Assembly: GCA_936440205.1 (NCBI GenBank)
Contig: OW387148.1
Location: forward strand, 12,889,961-12,953,960
DNA: 64,000 bases
DNA from: Lepidonotus clava
Taxonomy: Eukaryota > Annelida > Polychaeta > Phyllodocida > Polynoidae
Direction of reading: 5' to 3'
In this document: piece by piece, positions 1-10,600 of the stretch
Layout of the letters: each line of letters starts with the position of its first letter
Position numbering within the stretch: position 1 is the first letter of the stretch
The notes under the pieces: model-generated
What the model saw: only the letters and a program-made list of their open reading frames with translations
Told to the model about the DNA's origin: nothing
The model's database searches: none
Position numbers and translations under genes: made by a program

Positions 1-44
1 GATGGCCACCAGGAAGGACACCACCACCATGCCTACACCGATAC
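1..44 (-). CDS. SLC6 exon 4 (TM3), cut by the window edge
   Basis: Minus-strand acceptor CAG at 45-47 followed by 44 coding bases. Joined to the G that ends exon 3 they read [15 protein letters not shown], the usual SLC6 sequence after LFKG. This is the outermost of four tandem TM3 copies and the only one whose 3' end is not visible, so it is the best candidate for the functional exon. Confidence 0.7.
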
Positions 45-3000
45 CTGTAAAGTAGTACGACACAAGTTTACATCATGTATAACATATATATAATGTAATG
101 AGGCGAAGAGGTAGAAGATGGCCCAGGCAATGATCATGTTGTAGTAGATGGCCACCAGGAAGGACACCACCACCATGCCTACACCGATACCTGTAAAGTA
201 GTACGACACGAGTTTACATCATGTATAACATAATTATGTGACCCCCCACCACATAGTGAGGCATAAGTCGCAGATAAAACTTTTTGACCTTTTGGTAAAT
301 CTTTGGAGAAGGTGACATAACCTTTACAATGCTGAAAGAATTATGTTTCTATCATTTATAGAACTTGAGTTATGAATGTTAAAAGTATCATGGATCAGAA
401 AGGGCTAATTAGAGAAAAATTGCCTTAAAGATTAGACTTATCTATGTGACAATGTAAATATCTATAGACCAAATTTAGGACAATCCAGGAAGCCTGTGTA
501 ATATGCCTGTAAAATCAATTATTCCTATAAATTTCTTAGTCAACCATATTGCTGAGGTGTTTATCTTATAATTTCTAGAGAAAATTCATTTTTTGACTTT
601 TTGACTTTTCCCCCTTATAATGCAATTTTCTCAGAACTTTACACAGCTACTAATGCCTCATTTAGTGGTGTGGGGTCACATATATATAATGTAATGAGGC
701 GAAGAGGTAGAAGATGGCCCAAGCAATGATCATGTTGTAGTAGATGGCCATGAGGAAAGACATGACTACCATGCCCACACCAATACCTTTAAAGTAGTAG
801 GAAACAAGTTTATGCTACTTATAACTCTAATGTTAACCATGTTAGCACATGTGATGTATAATAACATGGGTTTTCGTCACTTAACTCTAATGTGTCAGCA
901 CAGTATTGGGCAGAGTGAACCAATACACGTTTGGAACAATACGAGTCTTGAGGATTCAGGGGCTTGGTAAGCAGGGCATAGCATCTGGTGACACCTGGTG
1001 ACTATCACTGGAATAACGACAGTCTGTGAGACCATTCTGAGACCGCCAGACTTACATTAAGGAAGCCTGCCCCCGAGTTCTATGAACTACACCAGTACAT
1101 AGTAACTTTACCTTTACTGTGACTACACTGGCATTTGTGAGGCTGTCTAATATTCCACAATAAACTCTCCGCAAAGTATTGTCTGCATTTTGGATCGGAA
1201 CGCCCAGATCGTGGACTTATTCTACCACTGGCTAGCGTATAAGAAAGACCATGAATCAACAACGAGACATAACGAGATAGTGATCTAGTTACCCCAATAC
1301 CTTAACATAAAACCCCCTAAACAAACACTAGCATTCAACAACATGGTATACAGTAAGTCAGAGACAGGTCTTTCGGGACTAGATAAAACTGACTTCATTA
1401 ACTAATGGGTCCAAGGGGGTGGGATCACATGACAGGGGTGTGTGTAGTTACAACCCAATTAGAGATGTATGAAGGGAGAGGGACTGCATGGCCAGCTGTA
1501 CATGTGTACCATAGGGGTATGTAATTACAACTATTTAGGGGTGGAACCCTAAATTGCTTACGTTAGTCCCCTGCAGTTGATCCCATATATACTTCCTCCC
1601 CCACATGTTCATCTCCATAACTACACATTCAATGAAACCACTCTATTAAGTTCTAGTTCTAAATTAAGTCATCAGTAAATGACAATACATATAGCAACAC
1701 AATTCAAACTACATGGGAAAACACAAGGAAAGATAGGATATCTTTACAATGGGTTTAAGTCCTTAACTCTAACCATGTCAATGCCTGCATTATAGAACAA
1801 CAATGGTTTACAGCAATTAAAGGAACAGTCTCATCTGTGAGTTACTAGAGCAATTGCAGAGTGGGCACAGTAATGTATAGGCCATATTACACTATGCATC
1901 GGCTGGCTCCCGATGAGGCTGTTTCATTCGCGTTTTTCCCAACGCAAATAACAAACGCGAATTTTGATACCAAACGTGAAGTTCACATTTGGATTCACTT
2001 GGGAACTAGACCACAAAACCCCTAGTATAATATACTTCGTGTTTTGGGGTCGATTTAATTCACCCTGAATGCTAGTCAGACACGTTGGGCAACGCGACCA
2101 GACACCCTATGCGTAGTATAATTATTGCTTATGCATGGGATGATCATGTTGTAGTAGATGGCCACCATGAAGGACACCACTACCATGCCCACGCCCAAAC
2201 CTGGAATAAAGTATGGCATGGGTTTACGTCACTTAACCCTAACCATATCAACACAAGTTATATATAGCAACATGGCTTAACAGCCGTATTCCACATACCA
2301 ATTTTGATTCTGCCGATTTTACATTCGGTTATTTTTCTTTAAGACTAAGGCATTAATCCTTACATACTATATATCATTAGAAAGAGAATTGTAAGACCTG
2401 CCTAATGACATATAACATTTCTATTTTTGACCTTAATTCCAACTACCGATTTTTAAAATCAGCAGCAAAATCGGTATTTAGAATATAGCTTTAGTCTAAC
2501 CATGCCAATGCCTGTAATGTAGTGCAACACGTTTATTATCATTTTACACCTTATTTTCTTTTCACTGAATGAAAATTACTTGATGTTACATGGTCCCATT
2601 CCAACGTCATTATTAGACACAACTGGGTGGCCAAACAATTCACTGTACAGTTAAGGGCTCCACGGGCCAATGAATGTTTACTGTACTAGAAATGTTTACA
2701 CTACTCTCACACTGAATATTCCTCATGGTATGTACCCAGCCATGCATGTGACGTTATCATAATGTTGCAGCAATGTCCTGTTTGATACTGTATTGTTTCT
2801 TATTAAAAAAAACTTTTTAGATGACTCCCAATAACATTGCTGCAAAACACTGCTATGACGTTGCACTGCGACGTTATTATTACATCTTGGCTACATTCAT
2901 AACTTGGCTGGGTGAGCTATTGTTGAATCCTATGTACATCCTGTTTGTGTGTCTAGGGTCACTGCATTCAAGATGTTGTATTATGTTTTAAATAAGGATT

Positions 3001-6000
3001 ATACTGTTATTAACTGCTGAATTCCACACATCTGGCAAAGCTGGAAGAATGGTTTGTCAAATGAGTGGAATCACTGTTTATGGCACTGTGAATGGATACA
3101 TTGACTGTTTAGTATGCCAAATTCATGAAAGGCCCAATGACGTCTTCAGCCGACATTCTGAAAGCGTGAAAATGGCGCCTTTCATCATTGGTCATCTTCA
3201 TCAATTCATGATGTAAAAAGAAGCACCGGGGGGCGTCTGAGGGTGTCAGTATGACCCAGAGAGGTTCGTCATGGCCCAAAGGTGCTCTTCAGGTGATAAG
3301 AGATGAGACTCTGCATGCTTTAAACCAAAGCAATATCAGATTACAATTTCCATGGTCTGTGGCTCATTTCATTAGAAACCTCCGTACTGTTAGGTATGTT
3401 TTGCGTAAAGTCATGATGACCTTTTTGGGTGACGTAGCTATATGAGTTTTGTTTTTGCTTACGTGAGTTTACATGGATTTACGGGAGTTTTGGATTTACA
3501 CAAGTTTTGGGTCATTTTACGTGAGTTTTGTTATGGAAGGGGAGCTTCAAACTCTAGTATAGTTTCTTTAAGTGAACAAAAAACCTCCATAGCTAAGTAG
3601 GTTGTTATGAAACGGGCCCCTGTTTCATAACAAATCTCCATAGGAATTGTATTTCATAAAGTTACAATCACCTTTTTGGTAATTTTGTTTTTGCTTACTT
3701 GAGTTTTGTGTGGATTTATGGGACTTTTGTGTGGATTTACGAGACTTTTGGATAGATTTACGAGAGTTTGGTTATGAAACGTTGAGTTACATGACTTTCA
3801 AACTCGCGTATAGTTTCCATGAGGGCAGCTAAAACCTCCGTAACTACGGAGATTATTATACAACACACTACTAAATAAAAAAAGATAGAAATGACAAAAG
3901 GGCACTGACCTTTGAAGAGCCTGGCCATCTTCCAGCAGGTGAGGGGACTGTTACTGGTGTACTGCCCCAAGGACAGCTCCATCAGGAAGATGGGCATACC
4001 CACGATGGCCAACATGATGGTGTACGGGATGAAAAACACCGCTGAAAAGAGGGAATACATTGGTAAGTTGACTAATTAGACAATTTTGAAGATACATACA
4101 GTTACGTAAAATGTCAGCTGTAATGAGATGAAATTAAGTTGCAATTGGGTGTATTCGTTTTTTGGTAGAGGGAGGGCATTCCCATAATGGCCAACATGAG
4201 GGTGTACGCAATGAAAAACATCTCTGCAAAGAGTTAAATTCCGATAAATTGACTTTTTTTTGAAGATACATGTATCTCAAATGTCTGCAATTATAGAAAA
4301 AAATATGGCATATACACGATACAAAACATGAGGATGGACAGGATGATAAACACTGTGGTAAAGAGTTCATACACACAATATAAGGTGACTGTTTCAGTTG
4401 TTTCTTCAGGTAGAAGGAGGGCATAGCCAGAGTGGCCAATATAATGATAAACTGAATGAAAAACAACAAGACACTGAGCCATGATATGCAAACTGAATGA
4501 AAAATGCAAAGGGTCAGTAGCTAACCTGTGCATTTTGTGCCCAGTCTGTGATGGGATTATTATGGTTCAACTCCCCCCCCCCCTTCCATTCTTGTAGCAA
4601 AGGCAGGGGAACCTCCACTCGTTACCTCTATTTCTGTAATGGTCTATGTAACATACACAAATATTTTAACCATAGATGGTCCAACATACTCACCCCCTCC
4701 GTTCTTGTAGCAGAGGTAGGGGAACCTCCACACGCTGCCTCTATCTCTGTATTAGTCCCTGTATCATACATAAACACACTCTTACTCATTTTATACCCAT
4801 ACACATTCACTAATGTTGTTTTACTCACCCCCTCCGTTCTTGTAGCAGAGGTAGGGGAACCTCCACACGTTGCCTCCATCTCCATACTAGTCCCTGTATC
4901 TACCTAAACTCGCTCTTACCCATTTTATACCCATACACAGTCACTAATGTTGTTTTACTCACCCCCTCCGTTCTTGTAGCAGAGGTAGGGGAACCTCCAC
5001 ACGTTGCCTCCATCTCCATACTAGTCCCTGTATCTACCTAAACTCGCTCTTACTCATTGTATACCCATACACAGTCACTAATGTTGTTGTACTCACCCCC
5101 TCCGTTCTTGTAGCAGAGGTAGGGGAACCTCCACATGTTGCCTCTATCTCCGTACTAGTCCCTGTATCTACCTAAACTCGCTCTTACTCATTGTATACCC
5201 ATACACAGTCACTAATGCTGTTTTACTCACCCCCTCCGTTCTTGTAGCAGAGGTAGGGGAACCTCCACATGTTGCCTCTATCTCCGTACTAGTCCCTTTA
5301 TCATACCTAAACACATTCTTACTCATTTTATACCCATACATGTTCACCTATGTTGTTGTACTCACCCCCTCCATTCTTGTAGCAGAGGTAGGGGAACCTC
5401 CACACGTTGCCCAAGCCCACGGCGTACCCCAGACAGGCCAGTAAGAAGTCCATCCGCCCCGACCAGTTACCACGGTCCTCGTTCTCATCTTTACTGAAGT
5501 CTGTCGACATCTCGTAGTCCTCCCCATCTTCATTCTGCTTCCGCTTGGCGAATTTCTGAAAAGGATTTGGAAATGATATGTATTATTATTATCTTATATA
5601 GATTTCTTTTATTTAAATCATTGGTTCTATCCTTGGAGGGGTAGGATCGGTTATCCTGCCCCCCCTCCCCTCTCTCCACCCACAACAAATTTTCAATTCA
5701 ATTTATGCTGTTTTCTTATAATTTCTCATCACCTGCATGGCCTGCGAGCAGTGTGTACGTACCGCTCATAATTCTCAGTAATTTCAACATACATTCGGGT
5801 ATTTTGAATATTGCTCGGGTGATAAAATAAAGCACCTTCAGGGTCATCCTCAGTTGGCCATACAACCCATGGGTTGCACGGCCACCCCCACATGCCCCCC
5901 CCCCCCCCGCAAAATTATTCCAATAAAAGAGAGTCACTGTGTCTTTATAAGCCTGTTTTCTGCAATTCAACATTGTTTGGCTCAAACACAAATAGGAAAA

Positions 6001-7606
6001 GACCGTTAAGATAGTGGAAAGCATGTGGTTGCCAGGAGTCAATAATCAGGGGTTTTGCTATCCTGATACATCCTAGCAGCTTTAAAGGGACGTTCTCGTC
6101 CGTGTGTTCTTAGGCTAACATACAGTGACGTTAGCCTAACAATGCTACAGACGGTGACGTGTTTTGCGATGTTAGAGCATAATTCAGCGACATGATTGGT
6201 CACGTCATGAATTTGGTGCCAGTGAAGGGGAGTTACAATTTAGCAAATAAAGACGTCCTTATGGATGGTTGATGGTTGTGTATTTAGGAGTTTTTCATCT
6301 GTGTTTATAAAACATCACAATTTGGATGCTCATTTTCGGGTGTCTATTAAAGTAGGTATCTCGGAGAGTGGCTTTTTTCACCTGAAAAATGTCAGAAAAC
6401 CCTAAAAAAGAGCTATTTTCAGTCACTGCCCATGGCCATATGCTAATTCTGACAATGACAATCTTTATACCGTTGGAAAGCTTAATACAAGACGAGTTCA
6501 ATGGTATCCAGTACAATGCTGGCAAATTTTGGGAACACATTCAAATTTAGCAGTTTGTAAGTGCCAATTTTTTGTGAGCAGTCAGATTTTGTCACACATC
6601 AAATATTTTAAATGTGACTTCTAATTATCCTTGCATTTCCGCCATGCTATTAGGGGCTTTATCATAGATACTGTGAGAAGCCTCAGGTCGTGATGTATGC
6701 CCCAGGCTATGTAACTTTCTCAGATTTTGATTTTTAAACATATAAAATTAAGGATCCTGAGAGTGCCTTTTTTCATCACAAAAATGTCAAAATCCCATCA
6801 GAAATGGCTATATTCAGGCATCACTCATGGACACATACTGACTCTGATCATAATGATACTCATACTGTTGAAAAGCTTGATTTAAGAGGAGTTCAATGGT
6901 ATATAGTACAATAATGACAAATTTTGGGAACATGTTCAAGTATAATAGTTTGTTAGAGTCATATTTTGGGATTTTCAGATTGTGACAAATTGGTAAAAAT
7001 CACTATTTATGATGACTTTTCTAATTTTTCTTGCATTTTCGCCATGCTCTTGGGGCCTTTATCATATATTCAGTACAAAACTTTAGGTCTAGAACTATCA
7101 CACATCATATGTACAATTTTCATATTTTGATTTTGTAATTATAGAACATAGCACTTAAAGTGTGCTTTTTATTCCACTTCTTGAAATAATCCCAAAATCT
7201 ATCAAAATATTAAATATTAAAACAATCATAGAAAATCAAAGAATGCACAAATAAAGGAGATCAAAACAGCTTTCTTATTCTTTTTTTATGATCTTTCTGT
7301 TGGTTACAACACCATGAATCTATGTTGAGTCATTGAAAACTCTCCAAGATACCTAATTAAAGTAAATAGGATACGCTACGTTACCCTCACTCATGGGGTG
7401 CTTCATAATAATCTCTGAAGCTCCATGGAGGTTAACTTCGGAAATCTTTAAGGAATTGTCCGTTTAAGGCGCCTAGATATATCTTATAAACCTAATCGTA
7501 AAGTTGTGTGATATAAAACATGCATATAATTATACTGGCTGCGCAATTTCCAATTCTTTTCCCGATACATAGATAGACGGAAAGACAGACAGACAGACAA
7601 ATAGGT

Positions 7607-7647
<41 letters not shown>

Positions 7648-10600
7648 CAGGTAGGTAGATAGCTCTAGCAAAGCGACCTGTATTTGATATAGAGAAGTTG
7701 CCGTCAGGTTAACAACAGCCGAAAGACTTGGAATACAATAAGGTTAACGGAACCCTTGAACCATGACCGTGTGCCAAATTCTGAATATTTCTTCCCTTTA
7801 GAAGTGTCCTGTTTAGCCTCTGGGAATATAGGTCGGGAATGCAGGGACTATTTTCTTCTTTTTTTAAATTGGTTTTTATTGGGTCGATTTGGGTTCGGCT
7901 TCGCTGATCTTCCACCCGCTTCCCCTTTATCATACATTGCTTGTGTGGTTGCTGTGGCTATTTGGTCATGATGTGAGGCTAGGATTATAAAGACGTTTTG
8001 CAAATGACGTCAATCTCCCCCAAAAATTGGCAGACTGCCATGTGATAAGCCGTTTACAGTGGCGGATCTAAGGGGGCAAAAGGGGACAGTTGCCCCCCCC
8101 CCCCTTAGGCTGAGTGGAAATTTTCACAAATAGTCTACGTTTGTTGATTTGACAATACTAATTATATTTTCACTTTTTTATAGACCTTGTGCAGACATGG
8201 ACACCTGATCACCTTTTGGTGATGTCATGTGCACAACGTCTATACTGTCATCTCTCGTACAACTATAGTGTCGACGATTGTGTGTGTGTGTGCGTGAGTG
8301 ACTTGTGTGTGTATGTGTCCATATTTGTCTGTGTCTGTGTGTCTGTGAGTCTCTCTGTTTGTAAGTGTAGGTGTATTTGTGTGTGTGTCTGTGTGTATTT
8401 GTCTTTTTGTGTGTTTGTGTGTCTGTGTGTCTATATGCCAGTGTACATGTTAAACAACTTTGTAGATACCTATCAGATTACAATTATCTTAAGAAAAAGA
8501 AACTAAAACTGGCCAAGGATATCAAAGGACGACTGTACTTCAACCCTTTTTAGGTATGTTTACGTTCTTCCCATCATCAGATCTTGTCAACTCTTTATGT
8601 GAAGCCCCATTCATCCTGATCAATGTTTGTATCACCCAGAAATGCGACAAAATGATCATATATATATATATATATATATGTATATGTGTGTGCATTCATA
8701 AAATGATCTCAGGTGCGACAAAATGATCGCAAGCTAGAGTTCTAAATTGATCACATAACGTTCACACTGAGAAGGCAAGTGCCTTACAATCATTTTTGCA
8801 AGCAGTCTTGTCTTGAATTGCACAGGATCTCTACCAAAATATCAAACATGTTGGATAATTTCGCAAGGCATCATGTCATTGAGAGCTACGATAATCCAAC
8901 GTTCCCAATGTTCTAAGATCACAGAGACCTGTGACGTCCAGGGCAAATGGGGCTTTACAGTGACGTTATAAGTAGAAAAGGAAAAGTGAACAAAAGCCAG
9001 TTAATTATGAGGTATATTTAACACGCTGTGGACGTCATGGTCATGTTTTATGTGGATAATTAGGTTGGCAGTTAGATATACTAAGAAACGTTCTGCAGCT
9101 GTCCTAAAATGAAGCCAAGGTTTAACTCCTAGTCCGAGGTCCCTTAGGTCTAGGCCTAGGGCTGTGAAACTCCGCATCCTAGAGCTCGGCAAGGGAGCAA
9201 CTAAAATTAATAGTCCTAGGATCCCTAAGCCCTAGGACTGTGGGAAGAATTCAAGTCTCATGGGAAGACATGAGACAAAATGTTGATATGATTATGATAA
9301 CTATCACATCACGTTACAGGCTCCAGGATGCCAAATCGTTGCCAATTTTTTTTAACCACATTCATTACAAGTAATAAACTTCCATGCGGGTGGGTAATTA
9401 TATATATACAGTAGTAATACTAATAATTCCGTCGGGTATCTATAAGTAGTTAAACCATCCAGGTGATACCCTGCTCTAGAACTAAGGGACCTTGGACTAG
9501 GAGTTAAACCTTGGCTTCTTTTTAAGACACCTACATAGGGTTTCTTAGTATATCTAACTGCTGACATAATTATCAAGATAATATATGACCATGAGATCCA
9601 CAGAGAGTTAAATATACCTCATAACAAAATGACTTTCATGGAATAGTTTAAGTGCCATGTAACAGTCTCTGGATAACTACAAAAGTAATGGGGTTAAACT
9701 CCAACTTCTTGTTGTAACAGGCATAGGGATCATAATGTCAAGGATTCACTAAATCACACTAAGTTACGTGTGTCATTAGAAGGTTTATATAGAGACTCTC
9801 ATGTCAGGCATTTTAATTATTGTAAACTCAGTCCTTGCACTAAGTTAAGTGCAAGATGAAAATTACATTAGTGCACAAAGGTATACTAAATACACTAAGT
9901 TAAGTGTCGATCTTATTTCAGTACTAGCAATATACCACAACATGTCTCATGATAACTGTCAATCTCTATACTTAAGCTTTGTGACTTATTGATAAATTTT
10001 CGAGCATGCATCCTGATCTGGGCTAACCGGCAGGGAAAGCTCAAGACATTAGCTATCTGTGGTTGGGTGAAATTTGACAATCAGTCCCACATGAATCTGA
10101 CCTGCATGAACAGCAGTAAGTATTAGTAAAATGCTGCTTTCAAACTCAACTATATTCAAGAACACAATGACCTTCCTGACCTAAACATGCATCGAGCCAG
10201 TACAAATATAATTTTATTCAGAACCAATTTAATTTTGGGCTGAATTTTACATTAAAAAAGCCTAAATGTGGATTAAAAAAAAAAGGGGGGGGGGGACCTC
10301 TGCCACCCTCTAAATCCTCCACCAAAATACATCATATTCCTGTTATTTAAAGACTGTAAATGATTTGGGTCGCCAATATGAAGGTGAGTTTTAACTCTGG
10401 TTACTGTGACATTGACCCAGTTAACTAATTGCATGCAAACTCCCCGGGGCCCAGTTTGAACACTTCTCTTCGCCTTGGGTGGAAATGACCTTCAGGGGTC
10501 ACGCCCTGTTTCCCCCTGCTGTATAGAGTATGGAGGACCAAGCTTAGATGAAAACATGAAAGGTTCTCTGCATGAAGTAACGCATGAAATGCAGGTGCAG

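Noticed and set aside
4571-5365. Seven separate SLC6 genes or full alternative TM1 exons
   Set aside because: The extra units lack an acceptor and the N-terminal half of the exon, so they cannot act as cassette exons on their own.
8189-8506. Cysteine/valine-rich protein on the plus strand
   Set aside because: Translation of an imperfect (TG)n tract; low complexity, no start context or domain.
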